From NCBI RefSeq assembly GCF_024171695.1, contig NZ_JAMTCF010000001.1, positions 785,080 to 849,079 of the forward strand: a stretch of 64,000 nt of DNA, given 5' to 3'. Positions 33,053-41,737 of this stretch are shown here, piece after piece (within the stretch, counting starts at the first letter, position 1; each line of letters begins with the position of its first letter). The DNA comes from Actinosynnema pretiosum. Lineage in GTDB: Bacteria; Actinomycetota; Actinomycetes; Mycobacteriales; Pseudonocardiaceae. Below the pieces are notes generated by a model. The model saw only the letters and a list, made by a program, of their open reading frames with translations. It was not told where the DNA came from and did not search any database. The position numbers and the translations under genes are program-made.

Positions 33053-34309
33053 CTACAGGTCGGCGGTCAGCAGGTTCAGGGCGGTCTGAGCGGTGTTCAG
33101 GCTCTCCCGGTGGGGGAACAGGGCGGACATGGCCCTGTCCCGGTCACCCAGCTCCCCACCGGTCTTGGTGGGCTTGATGTTCTGCACCCATGCCAGCACG
33201 GACAGCAGAGCGGCCCACCGGGTGCCCTTGATTTTGGCGGTGAGGTCCACCTCACCCCGGAACAGGGCTTCCACCACCCCGGTGCGGGTGTCATAGAGCT
33301 TGAACTGAGAGGGCCCGGCAGAGGGCATCGGCTTGTCGTTCAGGACGGTGTCGGCAAAGTCCTGGAACTCCCGGATGGTCATCTTCTTGCGGAGCAGCTT
33401 GTTTGCCACCTCCCCAAACTCTTCGGCCATCCGGAAGCACAGATCCAGTGCCTGGCTGGCCTCGGTGATGCGGGAGTCCTGGTTGTTGTTCGGGTCCAGC
33501 TCCACCCGGTCGGGCAGACCCGGCAGGGTCACCGGGATCACGGTGTGGGTGCCGGTGTGCACCGGCATGACCCGGACGGTGGACCCCTTGCCGGGCATCA
33601 GGGAGTTGACCAGCACGGCCCGGATCTCCACCTTGTCCACCTTGCCCACGGACACCAGGTCCGGCACCCGCACGGTGGCGAAGGACGCCGTCCCCTCCCA
33701 CAGCGGCCCGGCGGCCCCGGTCTTGGCACCGGGCAACACCTTCAGCAGCTCGGAGAGGATGGCCCCCCGGACATCCACGGACACCGGGGTTGCCTCCCGG
33801 TTGGTGTGTGCAATGTGGACGGACTTGGCAGGGTCCTGCGGGTTCATCTTGACCAGGGACCACAGGCCCGGCACCTCCAGCGGGATGGAGGTGTGCTCCA
33901 CCTCAACCTTCCCGGCGGCACCACTGGCGGCGGGCAACTCCTGCCCCATGAGGCAGTCGGCGGTGTGCTTGACCCCCACCGGCTTGCGGCACTCGGTGCA
34001 CTTCCCGGACGGGATCACGGCCACCATCGGGTTGGCGGTCACGGTCCATCCGGCAATCCCGGCCTTCTTCAGCAGCTCGGGGATGGTTCGGCTGCTGTTG
34101 TTCGCGGTCGCCAGCCGCGCCCACGCATCCCGGTTCCCCACGGTGGAGGGCTGCTGCTCGGCCTTGGTCTCCCCCTTGGCGGCGGTCTTGGCCGGTGCGG
34201 CCTTGGCGGCCTTGGTCGGTGCCTTAGCCGGTGCCTTGGCGGAGCTGGGCTCTGCGGACTCCTGAGCGGCCTGCACGGACTCGGCGGCGGGGACCTTCGG
34301 TTCAGTCAT
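33053..34309 (-). CDS. DUF932-type phage protein with low-complexity N terminus
   Basis: 418 residues from ATG 34309. Residues 1-60 are an alanine/lysine/proline-rich tail. A DUF932-like domain follows: RTIPELLKKAGIAGWTV near residue 80, then VRVMPVHTGTHTVIPV and MTIREFQDFADTVLND. Two CxxC-type motifs (CTECRKP, CLMG) lie in between. Codon choice differs from its neighbours (more CCC, GGG-free runs and AAG/ATC-rich stretches), suggesting separate ancestry. First gene of the leftward operon. DUF932 proteins are common in phages and plasmids and have no firm function. Confidence 0.65.
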   Translation of the reverse strand: MTEPKVPAAESVQAAQESAEPSSAKAPAKAPTKAAKAAPAKTAAKGETKAEQQPSTVGNRDAWARLATANNSSRTIPELLKKAGIAGWTVTANPMVAVIPSGKCTECRKPVGVKHTADCLMGQELPAASGAAGKVEVEHTSIPLEVPGLWSLVKMNPQDPAKSVHIAHTNREATPVSVDVRGAILSELLKVLPGAKTGAAGPLWEGTASFATVRVPDLVSVGKVDKVEIRAVLVNSLMPGKGSTVRVMPVHTGTHTVIPVTLPGLPDRVELDPNNNQDSRITEASQALDLCFRMAEEFGEVANKLLRKKMTIREFQDFADTVLNDKPMPSAGPSQFKLYDTRTGVVEALFRGEVDLTAKIKGTRWAALLSVLAWVQNIKPTKTGGELGDRDRAMSALFPHRESLNTAQTALNLLTADL

Positions 34310-34823
34310 GGGATTTCCCTAGAAACGGCCTACCCCCTGCGGGGCGGGCGGTTGATCAGGTGAACACCCAAAACATTAATGACGGAACGGCGAGGCCAAA
34401 AACGACAGAAAGCGCCAACGCGCCGGACGCGGCGAACCACCCCGTTAGGACGATCGAAAACGTCACGAACAGGGAAAATTAGGTGCACGCACAGGGAAGC
34501 GTCTCAACCTGCCCTCGCGCCGGTTGGGCGTCATCCCGGCCGACCGGGTCGCACGCTTCCGCGCCCCACGAGGCGAACCCTATCTACCAGCGCTTATGTT
34601 CCCGAGCGTGCACATCGAGCAAGGGCGACTGGCCACGTAAACGGGAAGCTCAACTTCGGAAAACCGAATGAATTTGCGGGAAATCCGGGGATTTGACAGG
34701 CCATTCGGGTGATCCCCTGTGTCCAGACCTTGCCCAGCTCTTCTGGATTGCCATTCTTTCCCTTTGATTCGGCCTGTGGGTGCGGCATCACCTGCGGGAC
34801 GAAAACCGAGGAAGGAAAACGAG
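34310..34823. promoter_or_regulatory. Divergent regulatory region, AT-richer than surroundings
   Basis: A 514-bp gap between the leftward late operon and the rightward operon at 34,824. No convincing gene. It contains AT-rich patches (for example ACATTAATGAC near 34,372) and a TTGACA at 34693-34698 that could be a -35 element for rightward transcription, though a good -10 is not evident. The late promoter should be here too. Confidence 0.5.
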
Positions 34824-35339
34824 ATGGGCGTGAAAATTGCGTACCGCGAACCCAGAACGACATGGATTCCACCGGTAGGGCGCAGGTTCGGGGCGAGGTT
34901 CCCGCGCACTGCGGTCATCCTACGCACGTCGGCGTTGGCCCGGCGGATCGTGCTCGACCTGGAGCGCGAGTACGCCGCGACGCACGAGCCACTGGACCCC
35001 CGGCGGCCGTTCGGCATCGCGGCGTGGGTCTACCGCATCCGCAGCGGCGTGGAGTGCATCGACTTCGAGGTCTACGGCGTGACCGACGAGGTGCTGCGCG
35101 ACCGCGCCCGGTGCGACCGGCTGCGCGCCGAGCTGGAAAGCCTGGTGGCGCAGTACAACTGGGCCGACCCCGACGACCCCGGCGACGTCCGGTTCGGCGG
35201 CGGCGCGGTGTTTCTGTGCACCGAGAAGCAGGAGCGCGAGCGCGGCGGGCGCTCAGGGCAGGTCCGCACCTACCGGCGCTGGCTGGCCCGGCTGCTGGGG
35301 CGGCGCTTCCGCCCGTACCTGCCCGTCGCCTGCGACTGA
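34824..35339 (+). CDS. Phage protein of unknown function (171 aa)
   Basis: Start ATG 34824 behind GAGGAAGG. First gene of a short rightward operon. A compact alpha/beta protein with an arginine-rich C terminus (RTYRRWLARLLGRRFRP). No family recognised. The three genes of this operon share similar ribosome sites and probably a promoter in the gap to the left. Confidence 0.65.
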   Translation: MGVKIAYREPRTTWIPPVGRRFGARFPRTAVILRTSALARRIVLDLEREYAATHEPLDPRRPFGIAAWVYRIRSGVECIDFEVYGVTDEVLRDRARCDRLRAELESLVAQYNWADPDDPGDVRFGGGAVFLCTEKQERERGGRSGQVRTYRRWLARLLGRRFRPYLPVACD

Positions 35340-35422
35340 TCCCGGATACAGCAACGCCCCTGATCACAGGCCCGGCATGGCCTCCCAGGGGCGTGCTGTC
35401 GGAACCCGAGAAAGGAAGAAAC

Positions 35423-35848
35423 ATGAGCCCCGACGCCACGCACAGTAGCAACCCGGACGCGCAGGAGGAGGTGCTCCTGCGGCACGGCGCGCTGGAGATC
35501 GCCCGCGACAAGTTCACCAGGGCCGTCACCCACCTGACCCGCATGGCGGGCCCGCAGGCCGCCGCGCTGCGCACCACCCTCGCACAGGAGGCGTTCGTCA
35601 TGCGGGTGCTGCACGCGCTGTCGGTGGGCTACGGCTGGAGCGAGGCGATCCACCGCGTGGCAACGCCACAGGTGCTGGAGGCCGCCCGCGCGCTCGGGCA
35701 CGTGGGCACCGACCTGACGACCGGCTGCCCGGTGCTCACCGGCACCGGGATGCGCGCCCTCCAGCGGTGGCGCGACTTCGTCGCCCCCGTGGCCGCGCTG
35801 CCCGAGTACGCGCCGATGTGGCGCTACGTCCACTCGCTCGACGGCTGA
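35423..35848 (+). CDS. Phage protein of unknown function (141 aa)
   Basis: Start ATG 35423 with AAAGGAAG upstream. Mostly helical (LEIARDKFTRAVTHLTRM, LRTTLAQEAFVMRVLHAL), no cysteines, no membrane segment. Second gene of the rightward operon; function unknown. Confidence 0.65.
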   Translation: MSPDATHSSNPDAQEEVLLRHGALEIARDKFTRAVTHLTRMAGPQAAALRTTLAQEAFVMRVLHALSVGYGWSEAIHRVATPQVLEAARALGHVGTDLTTGCPVLTGTGMRALQRWRDFVAPVAALPEYAPMWRYVHSLDG

Positions 35849-35914
35849 CCGTCGCGCGAGCGCACCACCGCGTCCGGTGCGGCATCACCGGACGCCCCAA
35901 CGGAAAGGGAGAAC

Positions 35915-36304
35915 ATGGCCAGGATCGAGATGGACCGCGAGGACCTGCCGCGCGTGCCCGTGCCGAACGAAGAGACCTTCGACGGTTACGAGTGGCGCGA
36001 GATGGCGCAGGAGTTCGGCTGGGTGGTTCCGGGCCTGTGGGGCCGCGAGGGCTGGGACCTGGGGGCGTGGCCGCTGATCGTGGTCGGGCTGCACGACGAC
36101 CCGAAGGTGAAGGTCTGGGCCTACGTCGTCTACATCGAGGGCGACATCTTCGTCCACACCTTCGACGACGAGGACGAGCGCGACCGGGCGGTCACGGCGG
36201 AGGCGGTCTTCTGGTGGCGCAACGGCGACGCCGACGGGCCGATGGACCTGCCGGAACAAGGGGATTACCTGGAGCACCACCACGGGCCGTTCCGGGGGTT
36301 CTGA
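35915..36304 (+). CDS. Acidic phage protein of unknown function (129 aa)
   Basis: Start ATG 35915 behind AAAGGGAG. Acidic, with WPLIVVGLHDDPKVKVWAYV and HTFDDEDERDRAV, resembling a small mixed alpha/beta protein. Last gene of the rightward operon, followed by a strong terminator. Acidic small phage proteins sometimes mimic DNA to block restriction, but nothing specific shows that here. Confidence 0.65.
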   Translation: MARIEMDREDLPRVPVPNEETFDGYEWREMAQEFGWVVPGLWGREGWDLGAWPLIVVGLHDDPKVKVWAYVVYIEGDIFVHTFDDEDERDRAVTAEAVFWWRNGDADGPMDLPEQGDYLEHHHGPFRGF

Positions 36305-36326
36305 CCTGGGCGCGGTGAAGTGAACT

Positions 36327-36357
36327 GAGGGGGACCGGCGGCCTGCCGGTCCCCCTC
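36327..36357 (+). terminator. Terminator of the rightward operon
   Basis: Perfect 12-bp stem (36327-36338 and 36346-36357) with a 7-base loop, then TTG. Follows the last rightward gene by 23 bp. Confidence 0.8.
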
Positions 36358-36722
36358 TTGCTGTCCGGGCTGTCTGCGGCCCTGTCGGGGGCCTGCACCG
36401 GCCGGTGTACGGGGCGGGTGCCTGGTTGGCACCGGGCGGTGCGGGCAGCTGCGGACCGGTCTGCGGGCACCCGGTCCGGGCCTGTGCGGCCTCTGGGCGG
36501 GGTGCGGGTGCCGGTGGGGCAGGAGGGTGGGGGCGGGCGGAGCCCGTGCGGCCGAGGGGGACGGCGCGCGGGGCTCGACGCCCGCCCGGCGGGGTGGTGC
36601 GGCCGGGTACGGCCGGAGCCCCGCCGCGTGATCGCGACGGGGCTCCGGAGACCGTGTTTCGGGCACACGTGTACCCAATGCGTCCATAGTGGCCGCCGAA
36701 GCAATCCGGGTCAACCGCCGAT
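36358..36722. other. Intergenic region, nothing recognised
   Basis: A very GC-rich stretch between two convergent operons. Open frames exist on both strands but have the composition of non-coding shadow. The last 80 bp become AT-richer, next to the palindromic box at 36,723. Confidence 0.4.
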
Positions 36723-36736
36723 CGCAACATTGCAAG
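36723..36736. promoter_or_regulatory. 14-bp box shared with the switch region (inverted copy)
   Basis: CGCAACATTGCAAG, the exact reverse complement of 40364-40377. The core GCAA-CA-TTGC is palindromic. It lies just beyond the stop of the last gene of the leftward replication block. It may bind the phage repressor as a stoperator-like site. Confidence 0.5.
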
Positions 36737-36745
36737 TGATGTGGG

Positions 36746-37444
36746 TCACCCGGTCCAGGTCTCGTGGCTGAGCTGCGCGTCCATCAGCTCGCCCAGCTGC
36801 ACCCAGGCGTCCAGCGGCCAGCACCGCCCGCAGTCCGCGCACACCACCTGCGCCTGCTCCGGGTCGACGGACAGCGCCGGACGGCGCACCCAGTCCTCCG
36901 CGTCCTCGGACCACGCCTGCACCGTGGCGGTGCCGCAGGTCGGGCATGCCCGGCCCCGCAGCGGGTAGCGCGGGGCCGGGTCGAGCAGCGCGCGCGCCGC
37001 GCGCACCCACCCCTGGGACAGCTCGGCGGCCCAGAGCACGTACTCCGGGTCGTGGTGCTGCCACGGCTCGGCGTGCGCTACCCAGGCGCGGACCCGCTCG
37101 GGCAGTCCGCGGGCGTCGTGGCCGTGCCCGCAGCAGGTCCGGTCGACCTCCGCGCCGATCTCGCCCAGCAGCGAGAGGGCACCCAGGCTCGCGGGCGGGC
37201 GGGAGCCGAGCGCGCCCGCCGGGCCGGAGCGCCGCCCCTGCGGCATGACCGCCTCCTGGACCTGCTTCAGCAGCGGCAGCACCTCGGCGACCTCGTGGCG
37301 GTCGTCCTGGCGGTGCAGCACGTACAGGCCGGGCATGACGAGTTGGTCCACGCTGGCCTCCCAGGTCAGGCGCGCGGTCGCGGCCTCGTCCCGGCTCGGC
37401 GGGTCGGGCACGAACTCGTGGTGCTGTTCGTGGGCGGCGTTCAC
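36746..37444 (-). CDS. Phage protein with zinc-ribbon-like cysteines
   Basis: 232 residues from GTG 37444, overlapping the preceding stop as GTGA. The C-terminal third has two CxxC pairs (ACPTCGTAT...VCADCGRCW) that form a zinc ribbon. The middle contains CCGHGHDA. Last gene of the leftward early block, so it probably serves replication or early takeover; no specific family. Confidence 0.65.
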   Translation of the reverse strand: MNAAHEQHHEFVPDPPSRDEAATARLTWEASVDQLVMPGLYVLHRQDDRHEVAEVLPLLKQVQEAVMPQGRRSGPAGALGSRPPASLGALSLLGEIGAEVDRTCCGHGHDARGLPERVRAWVAHAEPWQHHDPEYVLWAAELSQGWVRAARALLDPAPRYPLRGRACPTCGTATVQAWSEDAEDWVRRPALSVDPEQAQVVCADCGRCWPLDAWVQLGELMDAQLSHETWTG

Positions 37445-38019
37445 GCGCTCACCGCCCCGTGCCCTGCGGCGCCGCGTGCGGGGGCGGCGGCGCCCGGTCG
37501 CTCGCGGGCGGCGGCCAGCCGGGAGGGGTGCATCCGGGTGTCCGGGTCGCGGTGCTCGCGGCGGCCGTCACGGGTGCGGGTGATCGGGCGGCACACCCGG
37601 CCCGCGTGCGCCCAGCAGTACGGGCAGCGCACCCGTCCCGCCTGCTCGGCCTCGGGCGGCCTGGTCCAGCCCATCGCCGAGTAGACCGCGCGGATGCCGC
37701 GCTGCCCGGCGACGGCGAACCGCGCCCGCTCGCGCACCCGGTCCGGCTCGGCCACCGGCAGCGGCGGGCGCGCCGACCCCGGCGCGGCCTGCGGGGCGAG
37801 CGCGACCAGCTGCACGAGCTGGGCGACCTCCTCGGCGCTCACCCGCCCGACCCGCTGCGCGGGCACGGACGCCAACGCGGCCTGGACCTGGGCGGCGGTG
37901 TGCCCGCGCAGCTCCCGCCACCAGGCGGTCACCACCGGCTCGGGCAGCTGCCCCTCACCGGCGATGCGGTAGTGCCACAGCAGCGCCCGCATCTGCGAAC
38001 GGGTCAGGCACTCGCTCAC
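37441..38019 (-). CDS. Putative replication accessory protein with zinc motif
   Basis: 192 residues from GTG 38019 (GTGA overlap with the upstream gene). The N terminus (RSQMRALLWHYRIA ... VVTAWWRELRGHTAAQVQAA) has the helical pattern of phage helicase-loader or inhibitor proteins; the C terminus has a small cysteine cluster (RCPYCWAHAGRVCRPI). Directly downstream of the putative replication initiator and translated with it, so a helicase-loader role is my inference. Confidence 0.6.
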   Translation of the reverse strand: MSECLTRSQMRALLWHYRIAGEGQLPEPVVTAWWRELRGHTAAQVQAALASVPAQRVGRVSAEEVAQLVQLVALAPQAAPGSARPPLPVAEPDRVRERARFAVAGQRGIRAVYSAMGWTRPPEAEQAGRVRCPYCWAHAGRVCRPITRTRDGRREHRDPDTRMHPSRLAAARERPGAAAPARGAAGHGAVSA

Positions 38020-39242
38020 GCGGCCACCCCCGCCCCCGCCGTCGAGGCGTCCTTGCCCGGTGTGACCGTGGCCGCCAACGCGGCGTCGAGCACCGCGCGC
38101 AGCTCGGCGGCGTCGGCGTGCACGGGCAGCTCCCCGCGCACCGCCAGGCCCACCGGCGAGCGGTCGTCGTCGGCGATCGCATCGGCCCGCATCCGCTCCA
38201 CCGTCCCGGCCGTGGCCAGCTCCCGGCGGGCGGCCTCGTCGCCGGGCAGCGTGCGGGCGCGCATCACCTCGCCCACCAGCTCCGGCACCCACGAGGTGGG
38301 CAACTGCTTGCCCGCCCACACACGCAGCCCCACCGCGATCACGGCGGGCTCGATGTCCTCGCGCAGCAGCTCGACCACCTGCCCGCGCAACGCCTGCTCC
38401 ACCCGCCGGGGCTGGGCCGGGCAGTGCACCGACACCAGTCGCACCGCCTCCCGCTGGCGCGCCTGCCGCGCCGAACCGGTCGCCGTGGCGCGCTGGTCGT
38501 CCTCGGGCACGTCCGGGCGCCGCCCACGCGTGCGGGCGCCGCTGCGCACGGGCGCAGGCGGGGGAGACCCCACTTCCTTGTCTGCCAACGCAAGAGGGCT
38601 TACTCCAGTCTCCCTCTCCCCACTCCCTTCTCCCCCGTCCTTCGCCGAGGGGTTCGCCGAGGGGGCCACGGAAGGGTTCGCCGAAGGGGTGCCGAAAGGG
38701 GGCGCGACCGGTTCCAGGAGGGCTGCCGGGGCGACGGCGGGCCTGCGGGACGCGCGGGTGTCCAGCGCGGCCGTCACCGAGGCGGGCAGCGTCCGCGCCC
38801 CGGCCTCCAGCTCCCGTGCCGCCACCATCGGGGCCGGGCCGGTCACCTCGACCGGCAGGCGACGCAGCTCCCTGGCCAGCGCGCCGCGCAGGATGGGCGA
38901 GACGATCGTGAACGCGCTCCGCAGCGCCGAGCGCAGGACGTTGGGCTGCTTCCACAGCTCGTCACGCCGGATGAAGCTGCGCACCAGGACCTCCTCGGTC
39001 TCCTGGTCCACCGCCAGGAACCGCCCGGCGTCCAGCTCGGCCAGCGCCGAGCGCACGGCGGCCAGGTCCAGGTCCGGGTGCGAGCGCGCCCAACGGCGGG
39101 CCGCCAGGTCGAGCACCCCGGAGTAGGCGAGCTTGGGCTGGGACACGAGCTGGAGGTAGAGCAGCTTGGCGACGGCGGACAGCTGGACGAAGTCCTCGTC
39201 GTCCCAGATGTGCACGGACAGACGGGCATGATCACGCGCCAC
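38016..39242 (-). CDS. Putative replication initiator with winged-helix N terminus
   Basis: 408 residues from GTG 39242. Residues 1-100 are a helix-turn-helix domain (LSAVAKLLYLQLVSQPKLAYSG) as in phage replisome organisers. A proline/serine linker with NPS repeats (residues about 185-215) follows, then a helical C-terminal domain (VEQALRGQVVELLREDIEPA). This layout resembles O-type initiators and DnaD-like proteins. An origin may lie inside or near it; none was identified. Confidence 0.65.
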   Translation of the reverse strand: MARDHARLSVHIWDDEDFVQLSAVAKLLYLQLVSQPKLAYSGVLDLAARRWARSHPDLDLAAVRSALAELDAGRFLAVDQETEEVLVRSFIRRDELWKQPNVLRSALRSAFTIVSPILRGALARELRRLPVEVTGPAPMVAARELEAGARTLPASVTAALDTRASRRPAVAPAALLEPVAPPFGTPSANPSVAPSANPSAKDGGEGSGERETGVSPLALADKEVGSPPPAPVRSGARTRGRRPDVPEDDQRATATGSARQARQREAVRLVSVHCPAQPRRVEQALRGQVVELLREDIEPAVIAVGLRVWAGKQLPTSWVPELVGEVMRARTLPGDEAARRELATAGTVERMRADAIADDDRSPVGLAVRGELPVHADAAELRAVLDAALAATVTPGKDASTAGAGVAA

Positions 39243-39327
39243 GGAAGGTCATCCCCCTACGGAAAACGGTGTTGGGCAGCGCGGAACGGCCGCACGAGCG
39301 CGTGCGGCGCGGTCCCGGAGCGAAAGG

Positions 39328-39801
39328 TCAGGCGGTGGCCCGGTCGACGCGGGCGGCCTGGTGCTCGGAGAGCACGGAGAGGTTGAGCGCGTGGACCGGC
39401 AGCAGCTTGCCGCCGTTGCCCCCGCGCGCGTCGGTGGAGGCGAGGTAGCGGCCGGTGGCCACGAGCAGCCCGGCCGAGTGCAGGCGCCGCACGGTGGCGC
39501 CGATGAGCTGCGGGCGCACCCCGGTCAGCTTGCCGCGCCACCGGTTGGCGTGGGTCTCGCGGAACGGGTCGGCGAGCGCGTCCCGCACGATCACGCGCAC
39601 CACCGCCCCGGTCTGCGCCGCGCTGCGGGGCGCGAGGGCGAGCACGTCGACCACGCGCTCGACGGTGCCGTCGTAGTCCAGCGGTAGACCCGCCAGGTGC
39701 CGGGCGGCCTCGGTGGACAGCTCGCCCAGGACGGTCGGAGTGCCGCGCGGGCGGGTCCGACCGGCCCCCCGAGACCGGTCGGACCCCGTTCGCCTGCTCA
39801 C
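39328..39801 (-). CDS. Phage early protein with winged-helix character (157 aa)
   Basis: From GTG 39801, overlapping the upstream stop as GTGA. Basic N terminus, then a region (RPQLIGATVRRLHSAGLLVAT) that looks like a winged-helix recognition helix and wing. Probably DNA-binding and involved in early regulation or replication. Confidence 0.6.
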   Translation of the reverse strand: MSRRTGSDRSRGAGRTRPRGTPTVLGELSTEAARHLAGLPLDYDGTVERVVDVLALAPRSAAQTGAVVRVIVRDALADPFRETHANRWRGKLTGVRPQLIGATVRRLHSAGLLVATGRYLASTDARGGNGGKLLPVHALNLSVLSEHQAARVDRATA

Positions 39802-40121
39802 GCGGCGTCCACGAGCAGGAACGTCCTGATCTCGGAGATTTCCTCGCACTCGGCGACGATCTCCGGGTGCAGCTCCCGCACCAGGCGGGGGCTGAGCCTG
39901 ATCCGCAGGCTCGCCCGGTAGGTCACCGCAGGCACCCCGCCGACCGTGCCCACCTCGGCGTTCGCCTCCGACAGGCGGGTCTTGACCATGCGCTGCGCGT
40001 CGGCGCGGACCTTCTTCAGGGCGTCGATCAGGTCATCGACCGAGCGCAGCAGGTCGAGCTGCGGGACGAGGTCGTCCAGTGCGTGTGTCTGGCCGATGGG
40101 CATGGTGGTGATCTTGGACAT
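39798..40121 (-). CDS. First gene of leftward early operon (107 aa), unknown
   Basis: ATG 40121. Helical N-terminal half (LVPQLDLLRSVDDLIDALKK) and a beta-rich C-terminal half (VTYRASLRIRLSPRLVREL). It faces the repressor gene across the 452-bp switch region, the position of Cro- or antirepressor-type genes in other phages, but no HTH is visible. Confidence 0.6.
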   Translation of the reverse strand: MSKITTMPIGQTHALDDLVPQLDLLRSVDDLIDALKKVRADAQRMVKTRLSEANAEVGTVGGVPAVTYRASLRIRLSPRLVRELHPEIVAECEEISEIRTFLLVDAA

Positions 40122-40573
40122 TCGGTGAACCGCTCCCGATAAGTCGGTAACGCTGCGTCAGCGGATTGGGCGTGCTACACCTGCCGGGGCCGCATTTTTG
40201 CGGTCGGACTATCGATGCCAGCCAGCGGGACAGCAGTCCTGCCTTGCTGGCCAAGTAGCCGCCCACCTTGTTCACGTGATCCACATCTCCCCCAAATGGT
40301 GGTGCAGAGCCTTCACCTGAATGGTTGAGGCTCTGCTACCCAGCGCGACACATCCTGGTCTTCCTTGCAATGTTGCGTCAAGTTTTTTCCGCAAAAAACG
40401 GGTCTGGCACACAAAACGCCGCCGAAAGGGCTAAGCAGCCACACCCAGTAGCGCGTACCCCCTGCGACAGGCGAAGATTTCACGAGAAGAAATGTCCGCC
40501 ACGTCAGCCGCACTGATCGCTATGACACAAAGCGTGACGAACAGCGGCGACGGCCGAAGGGGGTGCAGGTCAG
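40122..40573. promoter_or_regulatory. Lysis-lysogeny switch region between divergent early genes
   Basis: Lower-GC gap between the leftward early operon and the repressor. It contains CCGCA-TTTT-TGCGG near 40,190, a 7-bp hairpin AGAGCCT/AGGCTCT (40306-40312 and 40328-40334), the palindromic GCAATGTTGC box (40364-40377), and T6/A6 tracts (near 40,385-40,400). These are the features expected around operators and divergent promoters. Confidence 0.6.
40364..40377. promoter_or_regulatory. 14-bp palindromic box in the switch region
   Basis: CTTGCAATGTTGCG with the dyad GCAA-TG-TTGC, identical in inverted orientation to 36723-36736. Likely an operator for the repressor encoded at 40,574. Confidence 0.55.
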
Positions 40574-41023
40574 GTGGGGACGACAGGCCCGACGTCCGAG
40601 GACGACGCCATCTCCGCGCCCAAGCACAACGAGCCCGTCAGGCGATCCCAGGTGGACGCCCTGATAGCCGAGTGCAAACCCGGTGCCAGCATCCGCAGGA
40701 TCGAGCGCGAGGCCGGTCTTGCGGAGGGCGCGCTCGGCCACCAGCTCAAGCGTGGGCAGCGCGGTCGAATCCCCAGCCTGGCGATCATGGAGAGGTTCGC
40801 GAGTGCCCTGGAGACGGACCTGGAGCGCGTTTCCAGCGCCTTCGCGGCGGACAGCCACATCCCGATCGGGGTGGAACTGCCCCCCGAGGAGGAGGCCTTG
40901 GTCGCCCTCTTCCGTCAGCTCACCCCCGCCGGTCGGCGACTGCTGGTGCGCCAGGCTGCGGTGATCGTCGAATGCGAGCGTGACGAGCAGCGCGCGCATA
41001 GGGTAGGGCGGACACCGAGCTGA
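40574..41023 (+). CDS. XRE-type phage repressor
   Basis: 149 residues from GTG 40574. An XRE helix-turn-helix spans about residues 25-80 (SIRRIEREAGLAEGALGHQL, then LAIMERFASALETDLERV). The C-terminal part (EEEALVALFRQLTPAGRRLL) is helical and may mediate dimerisation; there is no peptidase domain for self-cleavage. It is divergent from the leftward early genes, the classic place of an immunity repressor. Confidence 0.78.
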   Translation: MGTTGPTSEDDAISAPKHNEPVRRSQVDALIAECKPGASIRRIEREAGLAEGALGHQLKRGQRGRIPSLAIMERFASALETDLERVSSAFAADSHIPIGVELPPEEEALVALFRQLTPAGRRLLVRQAAVIVECERDEQRAHRVGRTPS

Positions 41024-41231
41024 CATGACCGCTCACCCGGTGTGACGAAAAGCTGCGAGTGGTACCAGGCAGCCGGTAACGTCGCTGGCCGCACTCACGC
41101 AGCCCCGGTTCGGTGAGCGGGGAGAACCACAGCGGACCGAACATGTCCGCCCGACGCCACGCCGGGGAGGGCCGCGTCGGGTGGACCGAGGCACGCCCTG
41201 CGGCGCAAGGGCGTGCGGAGGAGAAGGAGAC

Positions 41232-41588
41232 GTGCCCAGACACACGCACCCGCCCGACCGGACTCCCGTCATCGAAGTGCGCCACGACTTGCAGACCCCT
41301 TGGCTGATCCAGGTCAACCCGGACGGGACGAAGACGTTGCTGATCGTCCCCGGCCTGTGTCTGGAGCCCTTGGTGGACCTCGTCCTCGACCTTGTGCAAG
41401 ACCGGTCCGACCCCTGCCGCAGGTGCATGGAGCTGGTCGAGCAGTTGCGTCACCTTCCTGACGGACCGGTCCGCGCCATGTCCATTTACCACCTGCTCCA
41501 CATGATGGCTGGTGGGATGGGGGAACCGCCTCCCAGCGCCTCTCCGGTAGAGCCCGATACCGCCGTCGAAATCGCGAGGGCTTGCTAG
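41232..41588 (+). CDS. Unknown protein following the repressor (118 aa)
   Basis: GTG 41232 behind GGAGAAGGAG. A beta-rich start (TPVIEVRHDLQTPWLIQVNP) followed by a helical part with a CRRCME motif (two cysteines) and a histidine- and methionine-rich segment (YHLLHMMAGG). Same direction as the repressor, 208 bp downstream of it, and convergent with the RiPP genes. Function unknown. Confidence 0.55.
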   Translation: MPRHTHPPDRTPVIEVRHDLQTPWLIQVNPDGTKTLLIVPGLCLEPLVDLVLDLVQDRSDPCRRCMELVEQLRHLPDGPVRAMSIYHLLHMMAGGMGEPPPSASPVEPDTAVEIARAC

Positions 41589-41606
41589 CGCTGCCTGAGC
41601 AAACGA

Positions 41607-41647
41607 ACAGGGCCCCACGCAGCGGCGATCGCTGCATAGGGCCCTGT
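41607..41647. terminator. Hairpin between convergent genes at the RiPP cluster end
   Basis: ACAGGGCCC (41607-41615) pairs with GGGCCCTGT (41639-41647), with further GCAGCG/CGCTGC pairing inside. Lies between the stop codons of the 118-residue protein and the methyltransferase. Confidence 0.7.
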
Positions 41648-41737
41648 CTCCGCGTCCTTAAGCTGGCCATCGTCGCACGGCGGCCTGGGACGGGCAGTAC
41701 CGGTCGAGAGCACCCCTCGTATCGCTCTCGACGTGCG

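Noticed and set aside
34379..34696. 105-codon plus-strand frame in the divergent phage control region
   Set aside because: No ribosome site, basic low-complexity sequence and AT-rich regulatory surroundings make it unlikely to be translated.
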